Positions 11,463 to 24,669 of a DNA stretch of 64,000 nt are shown piece by piece (the stretch's first letter is position 1; the number at the start of each line of letters is the position of its first letter). The notes under the pieces were generated by a model. That model did no database searches, was not told the origin of the DNA, and was given only the letters and a program-made list of their open reading frames with translations. The DNA is from Rotaria sp. Silwood1 (taxonomy: Eukaryota > Rotifera > Eurotatoria > Philodinida > Philodinidae), in NCBI GenBank assembly GCA_905250075.1, contig CAJNOP010000028.1, forward strand, positions 1,065,522 through 1,129,521. The letters run 5' to 3'. The translations under genes and the position numbers were made by a program.

Positions 11463-12758
11463 AAAAAGACAAGCAATAATAAATGCTATTCGTTCAAAGA
11501 ACTAAACAATATTTCGTCTCTAGTCATTTATTTTGTTTGAATCGTTTGCTTGTATGGTTGATATATAGAGATGATTGACGCTGGCGTCTAAACTGTTTTC
11601 TAAGGTACTAGTATTCTTACTAAAACCCGGTTTATGTCTTATATTTATTTTTTTGTCACTAACTTTTTGTATATATATAAAAAAAAAAAAAACAAAAGAA
11701 AACAAATGAATATTCTGAAGCCTTTAAATATGTGTAGATAAAAACCTTACAAAAGAGAGCAATATGTTTATTGATGTGAAAATTAAGATAAGAAAACAGT
11801 ACCATGATGATTTATTTGATGTTAAAATAAAGCCTTAGAAAGCATATGGAGAAAACTAGCAATGTTAATCGGGATGAATAAAGATAAAACTGTTTCTGGT
11901 GTTTGTCTGTCAATATCTAATGATGTTCTGTTTCGGTTTTTTTTTGGTCTCGAAGTGCAATTATTGAAATGATCATGCTCACCAGAGAATAAAAAAATTG
12001 TTTTTTTTCCTTGTAGAGCGTAAAAAAACATCAGTTGTGTTTTTAATTAAAAAACTAAATGGTAGTTATGTGATATTTCATTTATATTTTATCTGTTCGT
12101 GACAGGTTATGTTGGTAAGAAAAAAGAAGAAGAAGCTCACTAGACATGAAAAATATTACTTGAAATATTTACATTTGGCATAATTTAACTAAAAAACAAA
12201 ATAGAAATTCATAACTTTTTGAATCACAAGCATTGACAAAATATTCTATACTTCATAAGATTTATTAGATTAAAAAAACGTTATCAATCTATACTTTTTA
12301 TATTAACTAACTAATTTGCATGGAAGTATTCCTATGACAATAACAGAAAATTGTTGAAAGACGTTATGGTATTATTAAGATATTAACAATTTTGACTGTC
12401 AACACTTATTGTTCTCTATAATTACATACAACACTCGATGACTGTATTTTTTCTTGGTTATTTAGGTACATACATTCAATGCATGATATGCATATGTATG
12501 TAGATAAAAAGACAATAAATACAACGAGAATAAAAGGTTATAAACATTATTATCGTGTTGACATACATGCATGCATAGTGTTGATTTATTCTTTCAACAA
12601 AGGAGATATTTTAGCTTCATTATTCGGTACAAATTTTTCATTTGCATCAACCAAATCATATTGTATTTCTTTGTTTTGTTTTATTCCATAAGAAAAATAC
12701 TATATATCAAGTTTATTAAGAAAATATTTAAAAAAAAGGATGATGAAATTTTAGGTTT
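11463..12758. other. Convergent intergenic region
   Basis: It lies between the zinc-finger gene (+) and the POLR2M-like gene (-), so it should hold both 3' UTRs. An AATAAA-type signal occurs at about 11475 on the plus strand and at about 12711-12717 on the minus strand. No further gene is seen. Confidence 0.45.
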
Positions 12759-15562
12759 TTAATCATCATCGTTTTCTTCTTCATCATCTGGATAATCAAC
12801 TTCATCACTTTCATGATCTGATACTATTTCTGTTTTTTCTCGACCAAGTTCATCTATATGATCATCATCATCATCATTATCTTTTTCAATGGTAGTTTTA
12901 CGATATCTAAAAATGAAAGGTTAAATTTTGATAGAAAAAGCAGAAAAACAAAATTTTGTTGTATATTTACGTAAGATCAGTTTTACATGTTGTTGGTGGA
13001 AGACCAAATGTGGCTTTTGAAAGAGACATATTCCCAAGTAACCTTGCTGTTGTTTGCTGGATTAAATGTTCCTATTAAAAAAAAAAAAAAACAAAGATTA
13101 ATTTGTCAATCAAAAGTTAAAATTTAATATAAGAGATCTAGTCGAGTTGTTCTCCGATTTTCAAAATATGAATAAAAATTAATCTTTTGCAAAGAATGTG
13201 TCTCAATAAAGTATTTTCAAAGTTTAAAAACGATGTGACATAATTCTTGATACATTATAAAAAAGAAATAAAAGATTACTATAGATTGTAGAGTATTATA
13301 CTTGTGTAAGGATAAAAAAAGTCATTAATATTTTCTTTTATTTCTTTAACAGCCTTTTTGTCTAATATGCATTTTAAATATATTTAATATTCACAATTAT
13401 GAATTCAATAATTGAAATAATGGATGACGTAAAATAAATTAAGCTATTTATGTTTTTAATATTTTTAAGTTCTTCAGTCGGCTTAAACATATTTTTCTTG
13501 GAAGAATACTTTAAAAATTCTCTGAAAAAGTCATATATGATTGAATCTAAGAATAGTTTTAAATGTACTTAACAAAAGCAAGCAAAAATAAGGACTTGTC
13601 AACAACTGTCGGACAAAATAATATGAAAATATTTGATGGATTAGGATAAATGTCTTTTCATGTGGGCGAACTGGTTTCACAGAGAACAACTTTATGCTGG
13701 ATAAAAATAAATCAACAACATGAGTTCTATCGATCTATAACTCTCGTCTAATCGTCTACATACATTATGGTTGCTGGCTATTGTCGTTCTCGAGACATTC
13801 ATCTTACATCAACCCACACTTAATTCTGGCGCCGACAATAGATAGATTGTTATTGTTCAAAGCACTGAGAATATATTACAGTGAAAAGAAAGAAAAACAC
13901 AAGTTTTTTTTAACATTAATTAACAAAATTTATTTCATCTAGTGACTTGTGAACAACTCAACTCCAGCTCAAAAAATGCTCTAATGATTATTTGTAGTTA
14001 TTTTCATTCAGAGTACAAAAATGAGTAAATTATCAACATAAGTTAGAAAAAAAGGTGACATTGTTTGTGTTGTGAAAAACTGAATGCAATGCAAACAGAC
14101 ATGAAGTTTGTGATTATTTCAATATCTGTTACTATCTGTGGCCGACTTCTAGTCATAGTTATGGTCGTGACTGTAATGAATTTCAGGAATTTCTGTCTAG
14201 ACATAAAATGGTCTCATTAATTCTATAAAAAGTTGTATTTCTTTGGTTAGTTGCTACATTTGGTCGTGTTGAGCAGCATATCTTTTCATTAAAACATACT
14301 GCTCAGTAAGATGGCGTAGGGCTAAGCAGCACACTCTAACTATAGTATGACCTAAATTCATACTCCTTAGCACTATGCCTGTCTATTGAGCACTAAACCA
14401 CCTGGCTAACAAGTATAGAGCCTTACAGAGTCAAGTTTTTTGGACTCAGACTTCAACTAAGAAAAAAATTTTTTTTAAAACTCTGACTCAGCCCTAGGCG
14501 AAGTCATGTTTCAGATTTTGATGCCAGACTCTAAATAGAATCTTAGAACTATAGCTTAAGCTAAATGTACATTGCTGAGCATGATGGAATGTCGCAAATA
14601 ATTCAACAAATAATGCTTTTTATAAAGGTTAATGAGATCAATCTGCGTATGAATCAAACTCTCGAGTCTCCCTCCCCTTCATCGTACTGATCATGAATAA
14701 CAACAGTCACGCTGAATATCTAGGTTCAATTGAGTCAAAAATAGGGTGTCAATCATTTTCCTACATTCCACCTGAAGAATAATTGTTCACCAAATTTAGA
14801 CTCATACGACTATAATTTATAGAACAAACTGGCTAGAACAATGAACTATCTGTTATAGAAATAACGATAACATTAACTAACATAGTGAAACGTACAATCG
14901 AGAAAATTGAGAAAGAAAAAAATATTTTACATTCTGCATATATATTTCAAAAAAAAAATGAAGAAAGTTGTATTCGTCAAATAAACTATATATGTTCGTT
15001 TAAAATCAAAATATTTATAAAAAAGATTTACTTCTGCTTGTTTCTTCTCTTCATTATATAATCGAACAGCTTCATCTAATGAAATAAGCTTTGTTTTTGT
15101 CACTGTTGTTTTACTATCACGTTCAGCTTGTCGAGCTTTTAAACGTTGTTTAACTTCATTTAAACGTTCATCAGAAAAATCATTATTAATGGTTGTTTTA
15201 ATAGAATCTTTTACAGGTTTTTCCAGATGAACTTTTTCGTTGATAATTTCATTATCATTTGATGACATTGTCATTTGACTAAATTGATTTGTTATAGTAT
15301 CACAATCCATAGGTGATGATGGCACTGCAAGAAATTTTTCGATTTCGGCTATCGCATTATGTATACGTTGACCTTTGTCCGGTAGACCATTGATTAAGCG
15401 TCTTAAATACAATAAAAAAAATAGAATGATTGAAATTATTTAATAAACAAATGTTTTCTACACTTACGTATTATTTAATAGTTGTTGATGCTTTTTGAGT
15501 AAAAGTTTTAATTCACCTTCACTCATTTTACTATAATCAGGTTTTGTTGCTTGTTTTATCAT
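12759..15562 (-). CDS. POLR2M: POLR2M/Gdown1-like RNA polymerase II-associated protein
   Basis: Four exons, 15562-15468, 15401-15032, 13071-12971 and 12906-12759, join to 237 residues. Residues 1-45 carry a short helix (MSEGELKLLLKKHQQLL) followed by LPDKGQRI at 38-45. Human POLR2M has the same arrangement (ELREMLKRQERLL then LPDKGKKI). Residues 137-170 (LISLDEAVRLYNEEKK, then EHLIQQTTARLLGN) match the human C-terminal 'LLSIEESLALQKQQK ... KLAERL' region. The C-terminus is acidic, as in Gdown1. Gdown1 binds Pol II and blocks TFIIF, making initiation Mediator-dependent. The protein is shorter than the human one (about 368), mainly in the variable middle. A 1.96-kb intron contains a tRNA-like repeat. 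Homology is inferred from short motifs, so it is moderately secure. Confidence 0.68.
14290..14412 (-). repeat. tRNA-like block, possible SINE relic
   Basis: On the minus strand the block starts with GTTAGCCAGGTGGTTTAGTG, close to a tRNA D-arm/box A, and about 40 nt later has a perfect 5-bp stem (GTATG ... CATAC) where a T-arm would lie. The box B core is degenerate and no full cloverleaf can be folded by eye, so it is not a functional tRNA. It sits in an intron of the POLR2M-like gene. Confidence 0.3.
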
Positions 15563-15752
15563 CTAAAACAGTTAATATAGGATTATGTTCTTTTTACAAA
15601 AATTTCAAAATTCTTTCGAAATAAAAGATAGACAAGCTCATTGCTATGACACCTAAATTTTGTCCTAAAACTCAATGAATATCAACTAAATATGAACACA
15701 TTTATTTTTATCTTTGATAAATGTATTAGTCATAAATCGCATACAAATTTAT

Positions 15753-17029
15753 ACAACAGGTGATCGAAAAGTAACTGGACACAATGCTCATTTATTTTTC
15801 AGCCTTTTTAAGAAGCCTGCAGAACTTTGAACACATCGAGTCAGAACCAGAATTTTATGTTCTTTTCCAATGTAAGTTTGAAAATTTTTTAAGACCTCTA
15901 GTTTCGGGATTATGAGGTAACTTTCTGAGGCTCACAAATTGCTTTAGTCTCCTTTATTACACACGCTAGATTACCAATTTTTTTGCATCGAGTTTCAGAG
16001 TATTCACTTTGGAATGACCGAACTCACTTTGTAAGTTTATTTTTCATAGAAATCGAGGTGAGTGCCGAAATTGATACGACATTCCTCATCAAAACACTTG
16101 CTGCTAACGAATAACTTGCGAAGAAACGTTCTTCAATAGTTCTCTGCTGGTTTCAACTATTTTTCACCTATACATACGAAACAGTGTTCTAATAAAGACT
16201 TTTATAATGACTTGGGTTTCGATTTAGATTTGACTAAGATATGTAATTTTTAGTACATCTTTCTTTGTAGATGCTCCAGATTTTCGGAAAATTCCTACTT
16301 TTGAATTTCGATCTGAAATCTTATACATATAGAGAACTCAATTAGACTAACTCCTATAGAAAAACTCACAAGTTTTGAATTTAAGTCTCTTCGAGATATA
16401 AGGCCTCAGAGGTGTAGACCCTTGTCTATGGATTGTGTATACAACATACATTATTGAAAACTTGTGAACTTTTCTATGGAGGCAAGTCTAGTTGATTTCT
16501 CTATATGTACGCAGCTTTCCATTAAAATTCGAAAATACTAGTTTTGTGGAAACCTGGGATTCAGAAAGAAAACATATACAAAATTCGATATCCTAGTCAA
16601 ATATTAATAGAAATTGACATCCTTTCAGAGTTTTTATTACAGCACTATGTATTATCTATAAGCAAATAAATCCTTGAAATCGCAAGGGAACAGCTGAAAA
16701 GGTTTTATAGTTAGGGCTAACTAATCATTGATACACGTTTTTTATTAATCAATGTTTACTGTTTTGTTTGTTCTATTCTAAATAAAATTTCTACTTCTTC
16801 TTTGACTAATTTTTGGTACGCTTAAGCTCGTCTTAACCTGAGTTACAGACTTCTAAAAGATCGGTTCATAACGCCTAAACTAAAAGTCCTACAAAATGTT
16901 TAACTCATATTCGAAAAGAAAGCAAAATTTTGATTCTAAGTCAATATTTTCAGATTTCTACCGGTTCCTTGATAAAGGCTGAAATACGAATGAATATTGT
17001 GTCTAATTACTTTTCGATCACATGTTATA
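15753..17029. mobile_element. 1.28-kb palindromic DNA element (long-TIR foldback, Tc1/mariner-like ends)
   Basis: The element is an inverted repeat along nearly its whole length, centred near 16390. The outer ends are TGATCGAAAAGTAACTGGAC at 15761 and the complement of TGATCGAAAAGTAATTAGAC ending at 17020. Inner matches include AGTCTAATTGAGTTCTCTATATGT-type sequence on the left against its counterpart at 16484-16509. Arms of roughly 600 bp flank a short spacer. TA dinucleotides border both ends (15752-15753 and 17028-17029), consistent with a TA target duplication. No transposase is encoded. Arms are diverged, so the insertion is old. Confidence 0.75.
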
Positions 17030-17705
17030 TCAAACAGACAAGTTGTATGTTAGTCAAAAATACTCTTCGTATTATTATTAGAAAGTTTTTCAAGGTCATC
17101 TATCTCCTTTTTACTTATCTGAGAGCCAAATTATAATTATTCAAGAAAACATATAGATACAATAGATTAGCTGATGCCATCGAATGAAGAATGTATACAT
17201 TAGTTTTTCTGGTTTACGATTTCTTTTTTTGTAATGGAAAAATCCATATACAGATAATTGTTTCTCTTTTCAAATGATTCGAAGTTTAATCGCGTCGGAT
17301 CCGATAGACTCTATTCAAAACCTTATGACATAAAATCAAAAGAAAACCATTCAAATTTATGCCGTACTCATTCTGTAAAATGAAACATTAGATATTATTT
17401 GACATGTATTATTTTCAAACACAAAGATCAAAAATACATTCATTAATACATCAATAAAATCTTAAATTCTCTTTCAAAAAAGTATCACAAAACACAAAAA
17501 GTCACTGGGAGAATAATTAAAACATATAAAGCAAAAAATAAAATAACCGGTTTCAGAGCACCGAGATAAGAAATAAAAAAAGGTCTAATATATCACGAAA
17601 CACATGAAAAGCGTGCACGTGTTTTGTTTGCAATAATGCTTGCTACAAAAACAGACAACATTTAATACATAAAAAACATGAGTCTATAAAATAAATGTTC
17701 TGTTT
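17030..17705. other. Intergenic, 3' flank of PARP3
   Basis: AT-rich, with no gene or clear repeat seen. It contains the PARP3 3' UTR side (minus strand). Confidence 0.4.
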
Positions 17706-20075
17706 TTAAAATTGCATTTTTAGTAAATAACGAATACGACATTGATTTTCTTGATAAATTAAATATTCTGATTGCGAAAAACTTGATGATGTATATATTG
17801 TTTGAATTGGTTTACCAGTTGGTACAACAACGTTTTTACCACCAATCGTCATTTCTACATCACCTTTTGGATCTATTTTAAAGGAGGATTAAAAAAAGCA
17901 ATAAACCATAAAAAAAATTCAAACCTGGTTCTCTTTGACCACGAGCAACAACAGAATCAAAATTTGCTGGCGGTTTTTTTATTGATGAATCATCGAGTGT
18001 AATCGAATGTTCTTTACCCAAAGCTACTTCGTTCTTTCAAAACATAATATTATTATTAATTTTTTTTTTTTTTTTTTTAAAGAAAAATAAAATTCTTACC
18101 AAAAACATAATACCAATATTTTTGCCTTCTTGTTGTGCTGTACCAACTAAAATATGATCGACTGTTTATGTTAAATAGAAAATATTTTTTAGACTAACCA
18201 TATCCACTACTTTTGCCATTTTCTGAAGCAAAATAAATTCCTTTACCAACTCGACCACCTGAATGAGGCATGATACGAAGACCAGTTTTGAGAATAGCAA
18301 CAACAACAGCAACATTAGTACCATGCCAAAGTAATTTTCGATTTCCAATTTTATCATGTTCTGCAAAACGTTCACCCTAGAAAAACAATCAACTTGTTTT
18401 TTGTTTTTGTATTCTTTTGACTTACTTCTGCTTCACGATCAACACGCCAGACATCAATAATGTCACATTTACGACCTTGTGTATTTTTTGTATATTGTTG
18501 AATAATCTGAATATATGCAGATTTTTTTTTTTGATTAAAACTTTAAGAAAATAAAATTAATAATTACTTTGAATTCTTCACTTTTAACATCAACATGTTC
18601 AAGTGTACATTTCAATAAACCATAATTAACATCATATGGATGTGGTTTAGCTTGTTCAGCTTTCTTTTTGGCTTTTTCATCAGCATCTTTATCTTTTTGA
18701 ATACTTTGAGCTAATTCAATATCAGCTAAAACCTATTAAATAACATTTAAAAATTTTCGCAATACAGTTTTCAAATCTGATTTTATGACATACTGCAAGC
18801 ATATCATATTTTTGTTGTAAAGCTTCACGATTATCAATTGGTTTAGGTCGTGCTCGTCCAAAATCATGAGGAATAGTGGTATAAAATCTTGATGATATAT
18901 CAGCGTATGAACCTTTCTTTTTATTTTCCATAACAGCTTCAAGTTCTTCTAATATTTCAAAACCTTTTGCTATTTGACTTTTACTTAATTTTCCTAATGG
19001 CATTTTTTTAACATCAATATCATATGTTTTTAATGCTTCTTGAAACATATCCTTATCAAAAATAAGTTTAATTAATGATTGTGTTGCTGAATCAAGTTTG
19101 CTTGCTGCATAAACTGTACCATCTTTAGCTTCAACTATTTTAGGTATATTTGTAGATGATTTTTCTTGTTCAACTTCATCTTCTTCTTCTTCACCATCAC
19201 CAGCAATATCAATTATATCATATTTACCAACAACTTTTTTAAATTGATCACGTTTATCCCCTTAAATAAAATATTTATATATAATAAGTTTCAAAAACAA
19301 GAAGGATTTGTCATCTTACAATCATTTCGAGTCTTATCTTTGAATTTACTTTTAAATTGTTTAATAGCTGCATCACTTGATGAAAATGGACCAAACATTT
19401 GATTATTACCAGACTCACCCTATTGTTATAATTTTAATTCTTTTTTTAATAAAATTTAAAGATAATATTAGTGTTGAACTTACCACACGACCCCATCGAG
19501 TATATGTATAAAATTGACCACCTTGTTTTAATGCTTGAACTACATAATATTTATTATTATTTGCACCAATATTTGTTTGATTAAGCATAGCATCATAATC
19601 ATCGATAACCTAAAGAACATATGAATAGATCATTAAGAAAAAGAAAAAAGCAGCAAAAACGAAATTACTTCATAACTGGTCCAACCAGGTATGTTTTTAT
19701 CTGGGGTATGTTTTTTTGGTTTTGTTTTATTTGCATCAGCAGCACGTAATTGTTTTATTATATCAGCTTTTGATGAAGAAGCTTCTTCCTAATAATCAAA
19801 TAAGAATATTAATCTTAAATGAAAAATAAAACTGACTTCGACTTTTGTTGGTTCTTCCTCTTCAACTCCATCGGCTACGGTTGTTTCTTCTTCTTCTTCT
19901 TCTTCAACTGCTTTCTTTGCTCGTTTAGATGCAGGAGCTAAAAATTAATAGTATATATATATATTATAGAACAATCATAGAACTAAATAAACAAACCACT
20001 TTTAGTTGCAGGTGCTTTACGTTTGGCAGGAGTAGCTGCTGTCTTTGCTTTGGCAGCACGTCTTTTTGGTGGCAT
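17706..20075 (-). CDS. PARP3: Poly(ADP-ribose) polymerase 3 (mono-ADP-ribosyltransferase)
   Basis: Twelve exons give 579 residues: 20075-19997, 19937-19837, 19788-19669, 19609-19484, 19419-19320, 19260-18794, 18732-18568, 18506-18426, 18376-18199, 18146-18100, 18033-17925, 17872-17706. The order is a Lys/Arg- and Glu-rich nuclear tail (1-90), a WGR domain (about 95-215, RWGRVGE at 138-144), a helical regulatory domain (about 230-355) and an ART catalytic domain (about 370-579). The H-Y-E triad is intact: His431 in LLWHGTN, Tyr461 in GKGIYFASEN, Glu560 in SQSEYLIYQ. The segment LRIMPHSGGRVGKGIYFASE is essentially that of human PARP3, as is FSQSEYLIYQ. PARP3 is activated by DNA breaks through WGR and modifies proteins and DNA ends in the nucleus. 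All joins keep frame. It is slightly longer than human PARP3 (about 533-540) because of the N-terminal tail. Confidence 0.95.
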
Positions 20076-20454
20076 TGGTTAGAGAGTTTTTTTTTCTTTT
20101 CTCAAGTAAGAAATAATGAATAGAGAATAGATTTTTAACCGAATATATATAGTTTTTTCAGTGAATAGGAAACCACTAAGGGAAGCAAACATCAAAATAG
20201 AAGTACAATTTCAGTGCGCTTGTGCAATATCACTGAATACTTTTTTATTGGTTCCATTTGTTAAACTAATAATTAAAAGTAAAAAGAGGTCGTTCAATTA
20301 CAACATACTGAAATGTTATCGAAGCATTCGAATATATAAAAAAAAAGAAAAACTATTTTTTTATTTTATTTAATAAAAATATATGAATAAAAAAAATGAC
20401 ATGCATACACTATAATCATCCAAGAATATATTTATCACTATTTTTCATGCTAGT
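20076..20454. other. PARP3 upstream region
   Basis: AT-rich sequence between PARP3 and a Rho pseudogene. It presumably holds the PARP3 promoter. No distinct element was identified. Confidence 0.4.
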
Positions 20455-20790
20455 GATGTTTTCTTATTGACAAACGAGCAGCATAAACCAAATAATTCTT
20501 GTACATCTTCATCAGTTTTTGTTGAACATTGCATATAAGCATCAGCATGAAATTTTGATATTAGCTTTGCTCAACGTTATTTGACACTGATTTTTGTACT
20601 TCTTAATCTTAATATCAAAATTAATTAAGAGTTTGTTCTTCAATTTGTTTTACAAGTCATTAATATTATAGAACACCAATCACTATAATATTGTATTTCT
20701 GATGTTCATTTTTCAATAACATTTTTTGATCCATTTTCTATCATTCATATTGAAATACAACAATACAATATTGACATTAAGATACGAAAG
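20455..20790 (-). pseudogene. Rho GTPase pseudogene, exon-2 remnant
   Basis: On the minus strand this matches exon 2 of the nearby Rho genes but is badly decayed. The stretch around 20470-20560 aligns with the codons for '[23 protein letters not shown]', and 20640-20790 with those for 'RPLSY .. VLICFS ... WNPEVRHF ... PIILV'. Frame is broken in several places, and no exon 1 with a P-loop was found upstream. It is the most decayed member of the tandem array running to 31.2 kb and shares the orientation of the others. Confidence 0.7.
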
Positions 20791-22960
20791 TGTAAAATAT
20801 TGAATATTTCTCTCGAAAAAGAAATTATTCTTCATTTACTTATAATTCTCGTATCTAAGTTGCCCTTCTCCTTATAATAATGTTTGCCATTAGAAAATCT
20901 TGTAATTTATCATAGAATGATTATGTAAAAATGACATCAGAATACATGACTCACCAGACCAACAGTCACTACCTTTTAGTTATTCGCATTACTTCTAACA
21001 ATATTAGTGATCATTTGAAAGTATATTTTAAAAATGCTCTGCTAATAAAAAAAAACCATCAAATAGAAATTTCTATTTCAGTCTTTACATTGTTTAAGTA
21101 TGTCTCTCTTAATGTTTCGTACATTTGACTATATTATAATAAATTTTCAAAGAGAAAGGAGTAATGACTCATATACGAACACTAAAATCATGAGTTTTAT
21201 GTCATAACAAACATAAAAATAAAAATAGTCTTAACAGCTGATTTCGATGTCATGTTGTAGCTCAAACAAAATTGTCATGATTCTCTCTGGTGATTTATAT
21301 CGAGCAATAAATTTAATACTTTGTATGAAAATACATATCTCAAATAAGAATCTGTTTCAGGAAATTAAAAAATAATTTATCTGTTCAACCTAGATCTATT
21401 CATTCAAAAATGATAGTCATGAAAAGATTTTTTTCCGATAAATTTTAACGGTAAATTCTTGATTGTATTATAAGTAAATACAAAAGAAAAACATATGTAC
21501 TTAAAAATTTCTTATCTTCTACACATATAGTAAACGTACTGACATAATGAACAATATATTTTAGTTCGTATATGTGATGATCTAAAGTTGTATTTTTACT
21601 AAATGTCTCGTACCATCGACAAGGAACATCTTAGTAAAGAGAAGAGAGGAGAAATTAAATATTGATGGATGTCCAGACACTTACAAGAAATAGTTTCTTT
21701 TTTTTTTCACATAAAGTTAGGTGAAATTTTAAAATTTAGTTTGTTTTGAAGAGCGCTTTCAAATGGAAAAATTGTCCGTACGACTTCAAGAGACGCCAAC
21801 GTGTGGAACACATAAATTTCAACTGTTATAAATTTATGCTATATTGTCATAAGGTTTTTAATTATTTATAATTTTATAGTTGATATGCGCGCTCTGAAAT
21901 TTTATCATTTCGAAAATATTTACAATTAGAATTACTATTCTATTAATCTATTAGATATATTTAATATCTTTATACTGACAAAACTTCTTTGCATTGTATA
22001 ATATATTCTCAATACATAGCTTCATTTCTCCTAATGATAATACATAGAATATTTGTCTTAGGAAGAGTCAAATTTGACTTTATTCTACGTTTCGTCGGTT
22101 CAACCACCATATTATACTGCTATACAGATTGGTATAATCTTTCAGCAACCTTCTGAACACATCATTCTGTGTCTCGACACTTTTTGACATATACTTTTGA
22201 GTCTTGTCTAAATTTAGAATTCAAATTAGTTCATAATTTTCCATATTCATTCTATTCTGATCCTGTTAGATTGATAACACTACTGTTCCACTGATTAATA
22301 CCTCTCATAAGATCTTTTCGTTGCACGCAAATATCAAAAACCAGGGTGTTTGAATCTACCACTTTCGACTGCTAATGTCTGAGGTAGGAAGGCATAAAAG
22401 CCTTGATTTAAACTTACATTCTGTATTTTCTTCAAAAATACGTGAGTCCCACAAAATAAATTGAATGAAGTAGTTTAATAGGAATATCAGTGTTGAAATG
22501 ATTGAAGATAACGCTATATAGACAGATAGTTATTTTGTGGAGCAGTTATAAGTGATTTTCAAGTGTTGATGATATTATACTTCATTTTTTATTTTTACTA
22601 TTTTTTGTTCATTTGTGTGTCTTTTTTATCTTTAGTAGTATTTTTTGATATATTTTTGTAGTAGTAAAGAAGTGACATATTTGAACAAGCAGGTTTATTT
22701 TTAGAAAGTTGTTTCTTTTATAATGGACGTCCAGGAAGGTGACAATGAAACTGGATAGAGGATAAGAAAGAGTTCAAAACATGAGGTTTTCATCTGGACG
22801 TTTTTTTTATGAATGATCCCTCTTATTTATTTCATCAAGTCTAATTAAACTGACAGTTGAGAAAAAGTAAAATCTTAAAAAAAATGATTGTTACAAAAGA
22901 CTTTATTAATGTAGAAAAAATTTCTAAGATGAAACACTTATAAACAAAATTTACATTTTG
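20791..22960. other. Intergenic within the Rho array
   Basis: No gene recognised. Short frames such as 20931-21128 are AT-rich and featureless. Confidence 0.4.
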
Positions 22961-23664
22961 TCAAAATAAAAAACATTTTCGTCTTAATTCAAGACGAGAT
23001 TGATCAGCAAGGGATAAACGAGCAGCATGGATTAATAAATCACGTATACTTTCACGAGTTTTTGCTGAGCATTCCATGTAAGCATCGGCTTTTATTTCTG
23101 CAGCTGGTTTTCATCCATCTTTGATTGATATTAATTCTTTATTTTGTTTTTTTTTTTTAAATTTTCTATAGTTTATGCATCCCTTCTCAAATCAATCTTA
23201 CAAGCTACTAATATGACAGGGCATGAATCACAATAATAACGTATTTCTGGATTCCATTGTTGAATAACATTTATACTTGATGTCGGACAGTCAATACTAA
23301 AACATATTAATACTACATTTGTATCAGGATATGCAAGTGGACGAAGACGAACAAATTTATCTTGACTGGAACTATCGAATAGAGACATACTAATCTATAT
23401 AATAATGTAAAAACAAACAACATTCTTTGATAAAAAACTTGGAAATATTTAAATTGATATTTAAACATATATCATATTTAACTCACAGTTTGTCCTTCAA
23501 GTTTGATTTCGATGGTATATGTCTCAAAAATAGTGGTTCGATGTGATGAAAGAAAATTATCATCTTTAAATGCATGTAAAAGATATGTTTTACCAGTCAT
23601 ACTAGTACCAACAACAACTAATTTTCGATTCTTTTGAATCTTTCCTTTTTTTATTTGTCATCAT
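22961..23664 (-). pseudogene. Rho GTPase pseudogene with near-complete exons
   Basis: It keeps the two-exon layout of its neighbours. Exon 1 (23664-23487) reads RKLVVVGTSMTGKT, but it is 178 nt rather than 177, so the ATG is out of frame with the P-loop through one extra base in an A-rich run. Exon 2 begins with SLFDSSSQDKF, where intact copies have [10 protein letters not shown], so the invariant switch-II Gly is replaced by Ser. It then stops after ACKIDLRRDA. The segment between there and [15 protein letters not shown] is replaced by T-rich filler. The 3' end still encodes AARLSL and a CAAX-like CFLF. A transcribed fragment cannot be excluded, but a working GTPase can. Confidence 0.8.
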
Positions 23665-24669
23665 CTAAAGATCTTAAATATAAAATTTATTTATTTCCAC
23701 AATTGCATTGCATCGAATTAACGAATATCTGTATGTCAAAAATGGATTTCAAATATTAATAAAAATCAAGATAATATATATCACGTTTTATAGTGAAATA
23801 AAAGTACAAAAAAAAACTTATTGCTATGGAAAGATTGGCCAATATAAGCATTGAACACCTACGATCATGAGATTATATTGAATTTTTCTTTCGAAAATAA
23901 ATGATAGTCATAAATTTTATTCACAAAATAGAGAACACATAAATATTGTACTGTTCTTTAAGATTTTCTCTTATTTTTTATATTTGTCATATATTGCTGC
24001 TTCGATTTATACTGTACGCATATAAAGAATAAACATGAGTCATATAAATAAAGTATTAAAATAATAACGTGTATGTCAACAATAAAAAAAATAAGAGAAC
24101 CGAAATTATTTGAATATAAGGTTTGTTACACACTGCGAAGTAAGAAGACATACAGTTTTTCTGTATTTTTGATTCGTGAAGAAAAGATAACAATTCCTCT
24201 TTAAAAAAATCTATTTTAATGATTTATTTTGCAAATAAGACTAATCATAAAAACATAATAAAATTTTGTATATAGTTATTCAAAAATATTTGTGCAGATA
24301 AAATATCACAACATAGAAAGGTACATGACCATTATTTGAAGTATGTCTGTTGAAAAAATGTTCTTATGATCAATAAGCGTTTCATCAAGTGCGATAAATC
24401 TTATCAGGATTTTAATCCAATTAGAAAAAAAAACAGATAAAAACAAAAACATTGCATTCATTATTAAGGATCATAACTTCAATAAAGTTTTTCCATAATA
24501 AAAAAGTCAATAGACAATAGAACACGTCACTGATTCATCTCAATAGATCTTCTCATTTACTAACAATAAGGAAAACATATATATGTACATGAAGAAGTAA
24601 AAAAACAAACTAGACGAGTATTCTTCAATACAAGGATAATCAGTACAAGAATTTGAATGTTGTGTTGTG
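23665..24669. other. Spacer between Rho copies
   Basis: AT-rich, with no gene or clear repeat seen. Confidence 0.4.
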
